From assembly GCF_014764445.1 (NCBI RefSeq), contig NZ_CP061721.1:4030001-4094000 (forward strand): a stretch of DNA of 64,000 nucleotides. Direction: 5' to 3'. A program made the position numbers and the translations under genes. How positions within the stretch are numbered: position 1 is the first letter of the stretch; each line of letters starts with the position of its first letter. Of the stretch, positions 42,539 through 51,852 are shown in pieces. Under the pieces are notes generated by a model. It did no database searches, was not told the DNA's origin, and saw only the letters and a program-made list of their open reading frames with translations. This DNA comes from Pseudarthrobacter sp. BIM B-2242 (GTDB lineage Bacteria; Actinomycetota; Actinomycetes; Actinomycetales; Micrococcaceae).

Positions 42539-43930
42539 CTAGGCCGGGGCTACCCGGCTGACAATCCGCACCGGATGGCGCCGGTCCTTCAGGTCAAGCC
42601 GGAGCTTCAGCGCACCTTTCCGGGCAAGCACGACGCCGACAGTCACCGCCGCGAGCGCCGGAACGCCGCCGGACACCAGCAGCGCAACGTGCGGATCAAT
42701 GTGCTCTGCAATCCAGCCGAGCATGGGCCCGCCGATGGCCTGCCCGCCGATCAGCACCATGATGTACAGGCTCATCACGCGTCCGCGGATCCCCATGTTC
42801 GAACTGATCTGGACCAGCTGGTTGGAGCCGGTCAGGAACATCAGGCACCAGAACCCGGACAGCACCATGACCGCTCCGAACCAGATCATGGACGGCGCCA
42901 GCGCGGCCAGGCACAGCATCAGGCCGTACATTCCGGCGCAGAACACCACGGAGCGCAGCCGCAGCTGCCGCCGGCGGGTTGACGCGACGGCGCCGGCGAG
43001 GGCGCCGAGCGCCACCAGCGCGTTGAGCAGTCCGTAGCCGCCTGCACCGACGTCGAACACGTGGTCCGCGAAAGCAGCGAGCAGCACCGGAAGGCTCATG
43101 GCGAACACGGCGATGAACCCGGCCATCAGCCACGGCCAGTAAATGGTGGGCTTGCTCAGCGCGTACCTCAGTCCTTCGCGCAGCATGCCCTTCTTCTTCG
43201 GAGCCGGCGCACTGATGAACAGCTGGTCCTTCCGCAGGAGCAGCAGCATGGTCACGGTGGAGCAGCACGCCAGGGCGTTGGCGGCGAAGGCCCAGCCGGC
43301 GCCCACGGCGGTGAGCAGCAGACCGGCAAGCGCCGGGCCGATCAGCCCGCCCAGCTGGAACGTGGTGGAGTTGACGCTGATCGCATTGCGCAGGTACGCG
43401 GGGCCTACCAGTTCGTTGACGAAGACCTGGCGGGCGGGCTGGTCCAGCACTGTGACCAGGCCCAGCACCAGCGCGATGACGTACACGTGCCACACCTGGA
43501 TGGCGCCGGTGAGGGACAGCGCCGCGAGGGCTGCGGCGAGGATACCGGCCATGCCCTGGCACAGCATCAGGATCTTCCGCTTGGCGAACCTGTCGGCCAT
43601 CATGCCGCCCCACGGCCCCAGAAAGAGCGACGGCATAAACTGCAGCGCGACGGTGATGCCCACTGCCGTGACAGAGCCGGACAGTTCCAGCACCAGCCAG
43701 TCCTGCGCGATCCGCTGCATCCACAGGGCCACCACGGCCACGAAGTGGCCGATGGCGAAGATGCGGAAGTTGGGGACCTTCAGCGAGATAAAGGTCTGCC
43801 GCCAGGGAAGATGTTCGCTGACGACGCCGACGGGCTGGGTCTGGGGGGAAGCGGAGGTGGCAGAAACTGCGCTGGCGGAATCGATGACGGGCTGGCTGAC
43901 GGTTGCCGACGTTGGCGGTGGGGGTGCCAC
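42539..43930 (-). CDS. MFS transporter (MFS_3 / EntS-like)
   Basis: A 463-residue, 12-span transporter with a Pro/Ser/Thr-rich N-terminal extension of about 40 residues. FRIFAIGHFVAVVALWMQRIAQDWLVLELSGSVTAVGITVALQFMPSLFLGPWGGMMADRFAKRKIL is the family N-terminal block, including the loop 2-3 signature. The group includes drug, macrolide and enterobactin exporters. The GTG start follows GAGGA by 7 nt. It is divergent from a LysR regulator, which is likely to control it. Confidence 0.85.
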   Translation of the reverse strand: MAPPPPTSATVSQPVIDSASAVSATSASPQTQPVGVVSEHLPWRQTFISLKVPNFRIFAIGHFVAVVALWMQRIAQDWLVLELSGSVTAVGITVALQFMPSLFLGPWGGMMADRFAKRKILMLCQGMAGILAAALAALSLTGAIQVWHVYVIALVLGLVTVLDQPARQVFVNELVGPAYLRNAISVNSTTFQLGGLIGPALAGLLLTAVGAGWAFAANALACCSTVTMLLLLRKDQLFISAPAPKKKGMLREGLRYALSKPTIYWPWLMAGFIAVFAMSLPVLLAAFADHVFDVGAGGYGLLNALVALGALAGAVASTRRRQLRLRSVVFCAGMYGLMLCLAALAPSMIWFGAVMVLSGFWCLMFLTGSNQLVQISSNMGIRGRVMSLYIMVLIGGQAIGGPMLGWIAEHIDPHVALLVSGGVPALAAVTVGVVLARKGALKLRLDLKDRRHPVRIVSRVAPA

Positions 43931-43995
43931 GGATGTGTCCTCAAGAAAGCGGTGGTTGGGATGCTCCCACGCTAGGCTGGCACACAGTGATTATG

Positions 43996-44012
43996 TAGAC
44001 CTATTGGGCCTA
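43996..44012. promoter_or_regulatory. Candidate LysR binding site
   Basis: TAGACCTATTGGGCCTA is an interrupted dyad (TAGACC, 5-nt spacer, GGCCTA) in the gap between the MFS gene and the divergent LysR gene. It is AT-rich compared with its surroundings and fits the LysR T-N11-A pattern. Confidence 0.5.
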
Positions 44013-44088
44013 TAACTAGTATTACAAAGCATAATGACGCCGGTTCCGGACCTGCGAAAACAGGCAAGCCGGGCCACAGGAGGCCACC

Positions 44089-44943
44089 GTGTTCGAACCT
44101 GCCCAGCTCCGTTCCTTCCTTGCCGTGGCCGAGACCCTGAGCTTCACCAAGGCTGCCGAGCGTCTGGGTCTTGCCCAGCCAACGGTCAGCCAGCACGTCC
44201 GGAAGCTGGAGACTGCCGCGAAACGCATCCTGGTCACCCGGGATACCCGCGATGTCCGCCTGACCGATAACGGCGACGCCATGGCAGGCTTCGCCCGCAG
44301 CATCCTGTCGGCCCACGATGCCGCCACCCGATACTTCTCCGGCTCGGCCATGCGCGGGCGGCTGCGTTTCGGCACGGCCGATGACCTGGCCATCACCGGG
44401 CTCCCGCGGATCCTGCGCGAGTTCCGGCAGGTCTACCCCCAGATCAACCTTGAACTGACAGTGGGCCAGAGTGATCAGCTGTACAAGAAGCTCAACGCCG
44501 GCCAGCTGGACCTCGTTTTTGTGAAATGGGTGGCGGGGGTCAAGGACGGCACGGTGGTCCAGCACGACACGTTCTCCTGGGTGGGGCTGGAACAAACGGT
44601 CCTCACGCCCGGGGAAACCGTGCCGCTGATTGCCTACCCCTCCCCCAGCCTCAGCCGGAAGCTGGCCATTGACGCGCTCGAATCCCGCGGGCGCACCTGG
44701 CGGATCACCTGCACCACCCGCCAGATCAGCGGCGTCCTGGCGGCACTCCGGGCCGGCATCGGCGTTGCCGTGATGCCAACGTCACTGGTCCCGGACGACC
44801 TGAAGATCATCACGCGCACCTTTGACCTGCCGCCTGTTGGCGACGTCGATTTCACCCTGATCCGCAACCCGCTGGCCAATGCCGAGGTGATCGATGCCCT
44901 GACGCAGGCCATTGTAGGCCGGACGCTCAAGAAGTCCGCCTGA
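44089..44943 (+). CDS. LysR-family transcriptional regulator
   Basis: A 284-residue LysR regulator. The HTH is FEPAQLRSFLAVAETLSFTKAAERLGLAQPTVSQHVRKLE (residues 2-41), followed by an effector-binding domain with YPQINLELTVGQSDQLYKKLNAGQLDLVFVKW and the GVAVMPTSLV segment near the end. The GTG start follows AGGAGG. It is divergent from the MFS gene with a dyad between them, so it probably regulates that transporter and itself. Confidence 0.9.
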   Translation: MFEPAQLRSFLAVAETLSFTKAAERLGLAQPTVSQHVRKLETAAKRILVTRDTRDVRLTDNGDAMAGFARSILSAHDAATRYFSGSAMRGRLRFGTADDLAITGLPRILREFRQVYPQINLELTVGQSDQLYKKLNAGQLDLVFVKWVAGVKDGTVVQHDTFSWVGLEQTVLTPGETVPLIAYPSPSLSRKLAIDALESRGRTWRITCTTRQISGVLAALRAGIGVAVMPTSLVPDDLKIITRTFDLPPVGDVDFTLIRNPLANAEVIDALTQAIVGRTLKKSA

Positions 44944-45088
44944 CCACACCCGTGTTTCCTAAAAACCATTGAGAAAAAACCCGGCCTCCATTATGCTGGA
45001 TTCCTCCATGGGGTCAAGCAGTGGCCGGTTCAACACTACGAGTGCGCCCCGCGGCCCATGGGGCGGCCGTACTCGGGATAGGCAGCCA

Positions 45089-45403
45089 ATGACGACAGCC
45101 GAGAACACCCATTTACACACCGCATTTGCTCCCCGACATAGCACCGTGCGCCCGCTGGTCACGCACCACTCCAGTTACGGCACCGGCATCACCCACGCCG
45201 CAGAGTACGTAGGCAAGCCCACGTGCGACAAATGCGGCACGGACGAATTTATCTACCTTGAGTCATATGTCCCTCCGGTTTACCGGCGTGACGGGGCGGT
45301 CAGGACACTAGGTGAAGTCGCCTACACCTGCACCCGTTGCGAAGATTTCTCCGCCCACAGCGTTCCGACGTCGTGGACTCCCCCGGGCTGGTACCTGGGC
45401 TAA
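45089..45403 (+). CDS. Conserved small protein with two CxxC pairs
   Basis: A 104-residue protein of unknown function. TCDKCGTDEF and YTCTRCEDFSAHSVP supply two CxxC pairs about 45 residues apart, compatible with a zinc ribbon. The ATG at 45089 is preferred; the frame stays open to 44969 but that upstream part has no ribosome site. A strong bidirectional terminator follows. I recognise no named domain. Confidence 0.7.
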   Translation: MTTAENTHLHTAFAPRHSTVRPLVTHHSSYGTGITHAAEYVGKPTCDKCGTDEFIYLESYVPPVYRRDGAVRTLGEVAYTCTRCEDFSAHSVPTSWTPPGWYLG

Positions 45404-45453
45404 CTTCCAACGGTCTCAGCCCGCGGCATAAAACGCGGCCAACCAACAACAAC

Positions 45454-45492
45454 GAAAGTCCCGGCAGCCACCACGTGGCTGCCGGGACTTTC
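45454..45492. terminator. Strong bidirectional terminator
   Basis: A perfect 17-bp stem, GAAAGTCCCGGCAGCCA at 45454-45470 and its complement at 45476-45492, with loop CCACG. It lies between the convergent small CxxC gene and putA and has A/T runs at both edges. Confidence 0.9.
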
Positions 45493-45515
45493 CCTTTGTG
45501 GTGCGTAGCGGAGTC

Positions 45516-48500
45516 CTAGATCAGGGAATCCGAAAGGTGGTTCGGCGTGCCGAACCGGTGGGCGGTGATGCTGATGGCCTGCTCATGCAGGAACGGCAGC
45601 AGCTCCACGCGGCCTGCTTCAGTGACGGGGTGGGCGTAGACCGCCACGTCGGGGCGCCCGTCGGTGGCCTCCGCGAGCGCGGTGGCATCGCCGCCGATCA
45701 GGCGGATCCGCGCGCCGGACAGTTTGCCCGCCTTGGCGAGGCGCGACGCCGATGCCAGCCACTCGGCGTCGGACTCCACCGTGACGGTGATGTCCAGGCC
45801 GGTGAGCACGGAGCGCAGCTGTGCGGGGAGTTCGACGGCGGTGGACACGGTGAGTGCCGAACCTGCCTGGACGCCGGCGGCGACGGTCCGCGCCAGGTGC
45901 ACCAGCGGGGCGCCTTCGGAGAGGCGGATGGTGACGGGCAGCGGCCGGTACCGGAAGATGTTCCGCTCGGCGGTCAGGCCGGACACGTCCTTGGCCGTGC
46001 CGAATTCGTCGGCCCACGCCTGCGCGTCCGAGGCCAGGGCACGCTGCAGGGATCCGAGTTCACCGGGCTGCAGGGCTCCTGCGGCCGCGGCTGAGATCCG
46101 GCGGACGCCCGCGTTGGTGATCGGGGCGTCGGCGGTGCCGGCCTTGCTGGTCCAGTCGCCGAGGCCGGCCAGGTAGTTGGGTCCGCCTGCCTTGGTTCCG
46201 GCGCCCACTGCGGACTTCTTCCAGCCGCCGAAGGGCTGGCGCTGCACGATGGCTCCGGTGATGCCGCGGTTCACGTACAGGTTGCCGGCCTGGATCGAGT
46301 CCAGCCAGGTGCCGAGCTCGTCCGGGTTCAGCGAGTGCAGGCCGGCCGTGAGGCCGTACTCAATCTGGTTCTGGATGGCGATGGCCTCTTCGAGGGTTTC
46401 GGCGGTCATCACGCCGAGGACCGGTCCGAAGAATTCGGTGAGGTGGAAGTAGGACCCGCGGCGGACGCCGTAGCGGACGCCCGGGCTCCAGAGCCGGCCG
46501 GTCTCATCGAGCTTGCGCGGTTCCACGGCCCAGGATTCCCCTTCGCCCAGGGTGGTCAGGGCGTTGAGGAGCTTGCCGCTCGCGGGCTCGATGATGGGGC
46601 CCATCTGGCTGGTGGGATCCTGCGGGTAGCCGACCTTCAGTGAGGTCACAGCGTCAACCAGCTGGTTGTGGAACCGACGGGACTTGGCGACTGAGCCCAC
46701 CAGGATCACCAGTGAGGCGGCGGAGCACTTCTGGCCGGCGTGGCCGAAGGCGGAGTACGCCACGTCCTTCGCGGCGAGGTCCAGGTCCGCACTGGGTGTG
46801 ACGATGATGGCGTTCTTGCCGCTGGTTTCGGCCAGGAGCGGCAGGTCCTTGCGGAAGGACCGGAACAGTTCTGCGGTTTCGTAGCCGCCGGTGAGGATCA
46901 CGCGGTCCACGGCCGGGTGGGAGATCAGCTGCTGGCCGAGTTCACGCTCACCCAGCTGCACCATGGTGAGCACGTCCTTCGGCACGCCTGCTTCCCAGAG
47001 GGCCTCGATCATGACGGCGCCGCTGCGGCGTGCCTGCTTGGCGGGTTTAATCACGACGGCGGAGCCGGCGGCGAGTGCCGCAAGGGTGGACCCTGCCGGG
47101 ATGGCCACCGGGAAGTTCCAGGGCGGGGTCACCACGGTGAGCTTGGCCGGGACGAACGTGGCGCCGTCGACCTTGTCCAGCTTCCGGGCGGACTCGGCGT
47201 AGTAGTGGGCAAAGTCCACTGCTTCGCTGACCTCTGGATCACCCTGGTCGATGGTCTTCCCGGTCTCGCTGGCCATCACCTCGAGGAGGTCGGCGCGGCG
47301 GGCTTCGAGGACGTCGCCGGCGCGGTGCAGGATCTCGGCCCGCTCGTCGCCGGACAGTGCGCCCCAGGTCTTGCCCTTCTCAACGGCGGTGCTGATGACC
47401 CGGTTCAGGGTGTCGGCGTCCGTGATGGTGGCGGCCTCCACGGCGGCGTTTCCCAGGGTGGAGGACGGGACGCGCTGCAGGATGGCACGGCCCCAGTCAC
47501 GGTTGGCCGGCAGCGACGGGTCGGTGTCCGGGGTGTCCTTGAACGAGTCGTGCGGCAGGGGCTCCGGCGGGAGGCTGCGGTTCTGCTGCCTGTTGGGCGG
47601 GGGGACGGCGTCGTCGAGCTTGTCCAGGGAAGCGAGGAAGCGCTGCTTCTCGCGCTCGAACAGCGATTCGTTCTCGCTGAGTTCGAACACGGCGGACATG
47701 AAGTTGTCCTGGCTGGCGCCCTCTTCGAGACGGCGGATCAGGTAGGCGATGGCGACGTCGAACTCGGCCGGGTGCACCACGGGGGTGTAGAGCAGGAGCG
47801 AGCCGACGTCCTTCTTGACGGCTTCAGCCTGGCCCTGCGCCATGCCCAGCAGCATCTCGAACTCGATGCCCGCTTCGATGCCTCTCTTCTTGGCCAGGAG
47901 CCACGCGAAGGCGATATCAAAGAGGTTGTGGCCGGCCACGCCGATGCGGATGTTGTTGATCCGGTCCGGATGCAGGGCGTAGTTGATGACGCGCTTGTAG
48001 TTGGTGTCCGAGTCCTGCTTGGTGTGCCACGTGGCCAGCGGCCAGTCGTGGAGGGAGGCTTCCACCTGTTCCATCGGCAGGTTGGCACCCTTGACCACGC
48101 GGACCTTGATGGCGGCGCCGCCGTTGGCACGGCGCTCCGCGGCCCAGTCCTGGAGGCGGATCATGGCAGCGAGCGCGTCCGGGAGGTAGGCCTGGAGCAC
48201 GATGCCGGCCTCGAGGTTCTTGAACCCGGGCTTGTCCAGGATCCGGGTGAACACCGCGATGGTCATGTCCAGGTCCTTGTATTCCTCCATGTCCAGGTTG
48301 ATGAACTTGGCCTTGTTGCCTCCGTGCGCGAAGGAGGCTGCGCGCTCGAACAGCGGGGTGAGCTTCTCCACGACGTGCTCCACGGCTTCGTCGAAGGCCC
48401 AGGCGGAGTGCGGGGCGACCGTGGAGGAAACCTTAATGGAGACGTAGTCAACGTCCGGGCGGGCCAGCAGAGTGTGCGTTCCTTCAAGCCGGCGGGAGGC

Positions 48501-48995
48501 CTCGTGCTCGCCCAGGACGGCCTCGCCGAGGAGGTTGACGTTGAGCTTGATGCCGTCCTTGCGGATCTTGGCGATGGCCGGGCCCAGCTTGGCGTCGGTG
48601 GCATCCACGATCAGGTGACCCACCATCTCGCGGAGCACGCGGCGGGCGATCGGGATGACAACCCGAGGCAGGACCGGTGCCATGGTGCCGCCGAGGGCTA
48701 CGGCGCTGCGCATGTACCAGGGCAGGAAGGCCGGGACCTTGGGGGCGAGGGCGGCAAGGTTACGGGCGGCGACGTTCAGGTCCTCGGGGCGGACCACGCC
48801 GTCGACGAATCCCACTGTGAAGTCCAGGCCGTTCGGGTCCTTCAGCACACCGGCGAGCTGCTCGGCCGACGCGTCAACAGGAACTTTCGAAGCCTCGGTG
48901 AGCCAGCGGCGTACCAAAGTGATGGTTTCCGCCGCGAGGGCACGGGCTTCCGGGACGTCGGTTCGCCCGGAGATTTCCGTTGCAGTGTGAGTCAT
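45516..48995 (-). CDS. putA: Bifunctional proline dehydrogenase / L-glutamate-gamma-semialdehyde dehydrogenase
   Basis: A 1159-residue PutA that converts proline to glutamate in two steps. Residues 1 to about 470 are the FAD-dependent proline dehydrogenase barrel (GEAVLGEHEASRRLEGTHTLLARPDVDYVSIKVS; NLDMEEYKDLDMTIAVFTRIL; KVRVVKGANLPME). Residues about 520-1020 are the aldehyde dehydrogenase (VTPPWNFPVAIPAGSTLAALAAGSAVVIKPAKQA; catalytic cysteine in FGHAGQKCSAASL near residue 756). No N-terminal DNA-binding domain is present, so it is not self-regulating. Its promoter block matches that of the neighbouring permease. Confidence 0.95.
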   Translation of the reverse strand: MTHTATEISGRTDVPEARALAAETITLVRRWLTEASKVPVDASAEQLAGVLKDPNGLDFTVGFVDGVVRPEDLNVAARNLAALAPKVPAFLPWYMRSAVALGGTMAPVLPRVVIPIARRVLREMVGHLIVDATDAKLGPAIAKIRKDGIKLNVNLLGEAVLGEHEASRRLEGTHTLLARPDVDYVSIKVSSTVAPHSAWAFDEAVEHVVEKLTPLFERAASFAHGGNKAKFINLDMEEYKDLDMTIAVFTRILDKPGFKNLEAGIVLQAYLPDALAAMIRLQDWAAERRANGGAAIKVRVVKGANLPMEQVEASLHDWPLATWHTKQDSDTNYKRVINYALHPDRINNIRIGVAGHNLFDIAFAWLLAKKRGIEAGIEFEMLLGMAQGQAEAVKKDVGSLLLYTPVVHPAEFDVAIAYLIRRLEEGASQDNFMSAVFELSENESLFEREKQRFLASLDKLDDAVPPPNRQQNRSLPPEPLPHDSFKDTPDTDPSLPANRDWGRAILQRVPSSTLGNAAVEAATITDADTLNRVISTAVEKGKTWGALSGDERAEILHRAGDVLEARRADLLEVMASETGKTIDQGDPEVSEAVDFAHYYAESARKLDKVDGATFVPAKLTVVTPPWNFPVAIPAGSTLAALAAGSAVVIKPAKQARRSGAVMIEALWEAGVPKDVLTMVQLGERELGQQLISHPAVDRVILTGGYETAELFRSFRKDLPLLAETSGKNAIIVTPSADLDLAAKDVAYSAFGHAGQKCSAASLVILVGSVAKSRRFHNQLVDAVTSLKVGYPQDPTSQMGPIIEPASGKLLNALTTLGEGESWAVEPRKLDETGRLWSPGVRYGVRRGSYFHLTEFFGPVLGVMTAETLEEAIAIQNQIEYGLTAGLHSLNPDELGTWLDSIQAGNLYVNRGITGAIVQRQPFGGWKKSAVGAGTKAGGPNYLAGLGDWTSKAGTADAPITNAGVRRISAAAAGALQPGELGSLQRALASDAQAWADEFGTAKDVSGLTAERNIFRYRPLPVTIRLSEGAPLVHLARTVAAGVQAGSALTVSTAVELPAQLRSVLTGLDITVTVESDAEWLASASRLAKAGKLSGARIRLIGGDATALAEATDGRPDVAVYAHPVTEAGRVELLPFLHEQAISITAHRFGTPNHLSDSLI

Positions 48996-49037
48996 GATCG
49001 CTCGTTCTTTCCGTGGTGTGAGGGGCTCTTATCCATC

Positions 49038-49086
49038 AGTATGAGCTTCCAATCACTTAAGATAAAGCGATGTTTTCTAAGCAATA
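49038..49086 (-). promoter_or_regulatory. putA promoter and activator-site block
   Basis: On the minus strand: TATTGCTTAGAA, 8 nt, TTTATC (-35-like), a 17-nt spacer, CATACT (-10-like), about 43 nt before the putA ATG. The same elements with the same spacing precede the amino acid permease at 50809-50857, so a common regulator is likely. Confidence 0.65.
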
Positions 49087-49126
49087 CAGGTTGGAAATCC
49101 CAATGCTTTGTCCCCCACCCATCCCC

Positions 49127-49231
49127 GGACGCTCTCTCACTTAACGCAAGAAAAACGGAAACGCTCTCTCACTTTCCTGAAGAAAGTGAGAGAGCGTTTC
49201 GGGAAAACCCACATTAAGTGAGAGAGCGTCC
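49127..49231. repeat. 105-bp nested palindrome between putA and the permease
   Basis: Two inverted repeats share one centre (49179). The outer arms, GGACGCTCTCTCACTTAA at 49127-49144 and its complement at 49214-49231, are perfect (18 bp). The inner arms, GAAACGCTCTCTCACTTTC at 49158-49176 and its complement at 49182-49200, are perfect (19 bp) with loop CTGAA. The arms themselves are direct repeats of ACGCTCTCTCACTT. It may end permease transcription, or be a dispersed palindromic element. Confidence 0.9.
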
Positions 49232-49265
49232 CAGGGGGTTGGGTAGGGGGTAGGGGGATGCGCGG

Positions 49266-50729
49266 TCAGGCGAGGGGGCGGTGCATCTCCACGGCCTCCT
49301 CGTGGCGCGGGCTGTTCGGGTTCATCAGCGAGTGCTTCTTGCCGTAGAAGAAGTAGATGGCGAGCCCCACAACCAGCCACACCCCGAACCGCAGCCAGGT
49401 CTCCCAGTGCAGCTGCAGCATCAGGAATCCTGATGCCAGGACACCGAAAGCCGGAATCACCGGCATAAACGGCAGGCGGAAGGTGCGCGGGGCGTCCGGC
49501 TTCTTGTAGCGGAACACGATCACGGCGAAACAGACAACAACGAACGCGGCAAGGATGCCGATGTTCGTGAGGTCCGCAACAGCCTTGATGGGAAACACAC
49601 CGGCCAGCAGGGCCGAAGCGACGCCGGCAATCCAGGTGACCCGCTGCGGGGTGCCGTGCCGGTCCGTCTTGGCGAACCAGCCAGGCAGGAGGCCGTCGCG
49701 GCTCATGGAGAACCAGACGCGGGTGACGCCCAGGAGGAACGTCAGCATCACGGTGAGGATGGACAGCACGGCGAAGACGGAAATGATGGTGGCAATGACA
49801 GGCAGGCCCACCCCGGTGAAGGCGGACGCGAAGCCTGCCGTGGGGTTGATGTCCTTGTAGTTCTGCATGCCGGTCAGCACCAGCGTGGCGGCAACGTAGA
49901 GCAGCATGGCGATGATCAGGGACAGGATGATGGCCTTCGGCATGTGCTTCTTGCCGTCCGTAGCCTCTTCCGCTGCGGTACTCATGGCGTCGTAGCCGAA
50001 CACCGCGAAGAAGACGGTGGCAGCGCCGGCCAGGACGGGTCCGAACCCACTGGGCATAAACGGGTTGTAGTTGTTGGTGTCGATGTAGAAAATGCCGAGG
50101 CCGATGATGAACAGGATCAGGATGACCTTGACGGCAACGGCCACCAGCTCGAACCGGCCAAAGGCCTTGGTCCCGCGGGAGAGGATCCAGGTCACGATCA
50201 GGCAGACAACGATCGCGGGGATGTTGACGATGCCGCCCTTGCCCTCATCCGGCGTCGAGGTCATCCAGACCGGCATCTGGACACCGATGCCCGAAAGGAA
50301 CGCATCAAAGTAGCCCGAGATGCCGATGGCCACCACGGCCACAATCGCAATGTATTCGAGCAGCAGGTCCCAGCCGATGAACCAGCCGATCACCTCGCCC
50401 AGCGCCACGTAGCCGTACGTATAGGCAGAACCCGCGCGGGGAATCATGCCTGCAAACTCGGCGTAGGACAGGGCGGCCGCCGCGGACGCCAGGCCTGCGA
50501 TCAGGAAGGAGAACAGCACAGCGGGGCCGACACCGGGTTCGGATTCGCTGCCGTGGGCCACCAGCCCGGCGAGGGAAAAGATTCCGACGCCGATGATGCC
50601 GCCGACGCCGATGGCCGTCAGCTGCCAGAGTCCGAGGGATTTGAACAGGCCGCTGTGTTTGTTTTCTTCTTCGATATCGTCGATGGGCTTGCGCCGCATG
50701 ATCGACTGGGACATATCTCTAGTGCTCAT
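49266..50729 (-). CDS. APC-superfamily amino acid permease (cationic amino acid transporter type)
   Basis: A 487-residue transporter with about 12-14 spans. SLGLWQLTAIGVGGIIGVGIFSLAG is the APC substrate-site signature in the first span; SYAEFAGMIPRAGSAYTYGYVALGEVIGWFIGWDLLLEY and FGYDAMSTAAEEATDGKKHMPKAI are typical of the CAT/YfnA group. Substrate is not fixed by sequence; the shared promoter block with putA suggests proline or a related amino acid. AGGAG precedes the ATG by 6 nt. It is divergent from a LysR gene. Confidence 0.9.
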   Translation of the reverse strand: MSTRDMSQSIMRRKPIDDIEEENKHSGLFKSLGLWQLTAIGVGGIIGVGIFSLAGLVAHGSESEPGVGPAVLFSFLIAGLASAAAALSYAEFAGMIPRAGSAYTYGYVALGEVIGWFIGWDLLLEYIAIVAVVAIGISGYFDAFLSGIGVQMPVWMTSTPDEGKGGIVNIPAIVVCLIVTWILSRGTKAFGRFELVAVAVKVILILFIIGLGIFYIDTNNYNPFMPSGFGPVLAGAATVFFAVFGYDAMSTAAEEATDGKKHMPKAIILSLIIAMLLYVAATLVLTGMQNYKDINPTAGFASAFTGVGLPVIATIISVFAVLSILTVMLTFLLGVTRVWFSMSRDGLLPGWFAKTDRHGTPQRVTWIAGVASALLAGVFPIKAVADLTNIGILAAFVVVCFAVIVFRYKKPDAPRTFRLPFMPVIPAFGVLASGFLMLQLHWETWLRFGVWLVVGLAIYFFYGKKHSLMNPNSPRHEEAVEMHRPLA

Positions 50730-50808
50730 GAGGAACTCCTGCGTGGGGGTGCGGCCCCATCGCGGCGCCTGTCAAAACCGGCTGTGACGGGGGTAACTCA
50801 GGTACACC

Positions 50809-50857
50809 AGTATGCAAGTGCAATTGCATTAGATAAAGTGACTACTTCTAACCAATA
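50809..50857 (-). promoter_or_regulatory. Permease promoter and activator-site block
   Basis: On the minus strand: TATTGGTTAGAA, 8 nt, TTTATC, 17-nt spacer, CATACT. This is the same architecture as 49038-49086. The perfect palindrome TGCAATTGCA lies in the spacer region. The block is 29 nt from the divergent LysR start. Confidence 0.65.
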
Positions 50858-50885
50858 TTCATTAGATTCGTCAAGGAATGTGGCC

Positions 50886-51800
50886 ATGCTCGATGTCCGG
50901 CGCCTCAGACTGCTCCGTGAACTGAAGATCCGGGGGACGCTGGCGGAGGTGGCGGAGGCACTGCAGTACAGCCCGTCGTCGGTATCGCAGCAACTCGCAC
51001 TGCTCGAAAAAGAGGTGGGCGTGGAGCTGCTCCGGAAGACCGGGCGCAGGGTTCAGCTGACACCGCAGGCCGAAGTATTGGTGGCGCATACTGCCCAACT
51101 CCTCGAGACCCTGGAACAGGCCGAGGCAGACCTCGCGGCATCGCTGACAACGGTCACCGGAACGGTGCGGATCGCCGTCTTCCAGTCCGCGGCCCTTGCC
51201 CTCATGCCGGGAACCCTCACGCGCATGCGGAAGGCCTACCCCGAGGTGCGGATCGAAATGACCCAGCGTGAACCGGAAACCGCACTGCACGAAACCTGGG
51301 CCCGCGACTTCGACCTGGTGATTGCCGAACAGTATCCGGGCCACGCCGCCCCGCGTTACCCGGAACTGGACCGCGTCAAGCTGACCACCGACGCCATCCG
51401 GCTCGCCGTTCCGCCAGCGTCCGACGGCGGTCCCGCCGTCCGTGCGCTCGAGGACACCGCGACGCTCCCGTGGGTCATGGAGCCCCGCGGTGCGGCCTCC
51501 AGGCATTGGGCAGAGCAGGCCTGCCGGAGCGCCGGGTTCGAGCCCGATGTAAGGTTCGAAACGGCTGACCTGCAGGCCCAGATCAGGCTGATTGAGTCCG
51601 GCAATGCCGTGGCCCTGATGCCTGACCTGGTCTGGACCGGCCGCGACACCACCGCCCGGCTGCTGGAGCTGCCCGGCAATCCGCACCGCACCGTGTTCAC
51701 CTCGGTGCGCCGCTCCAGCGCGCAGCGGCCCGCCATCCTGGCTGCCCGCGAGACGCTTGCCGCGACGGCCGCGTCCATAGCAACCGCGGGGACGTCATAG
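50886..51800 (+). CDS. LysR-family transcriptional regulator, likely for the permease and putA
   Basis: A 304-residue LysR regulator. The HTH is LDVRRLRLLRELKIRGTLAEVAEALQYSPSSVSQQLALLE, then a linker helix (VAHTAQLLETLEQAEADLAASL) and an effector domain (TGTVRIAVFQSAALALMPGTLTRMRKAYPEVRIEMTQREPE; LIESGNAVALMPDLV). AAGGA precedes the ATG by 8 nt. It is divergent from the amino acid permease. Conserved blocks upstream of both the permease and putA are plausible targets. Confidence 0.9.
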   Translation: MLDVRRLRLLRELKIRGTLAEVAEALQYSPSSVSQQLALLEKEVGVELLRKTGRRVQLTPQAEVLVAHTAQLLETLEQAEADLAASLTTVTGTVRIAVFQSAALALMPGTLTRMRKAYPEVRIEMTQREPETALHETWARDFDLVIAEQYPGHAAPRYPELDRVKLTTDAIRLAVPPASDGGPAVRALEDTATLPWVMEPRGAASRHWAEQACRSAGFEPDVRFETADLQAQIRLIESGNAVALMPDLVWTGRDTTARLLELPGNPHRTVFTSVRRSSAQRPAILAARETLAATAASIATAGTS

Positions 51801-51852
51801 TGTTCAGTGCGTCACAGCGCGATTCCGGGGCCGACGCTAGACTGGGCTGGTT

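Noticed and set aside
45516..48995. putA considered as a trifunctional self-regulated PutA
   Set aside because: There is no N-terminal ribbon-helix-helix domain; the protein starts directly with the proline dehydrogenase region.
49127..49231. Palindromes considered as insertion-sequence ends
   Set aside because: Only about 100 bp lie between the outer arms, with no transposase and no target duplication seen.
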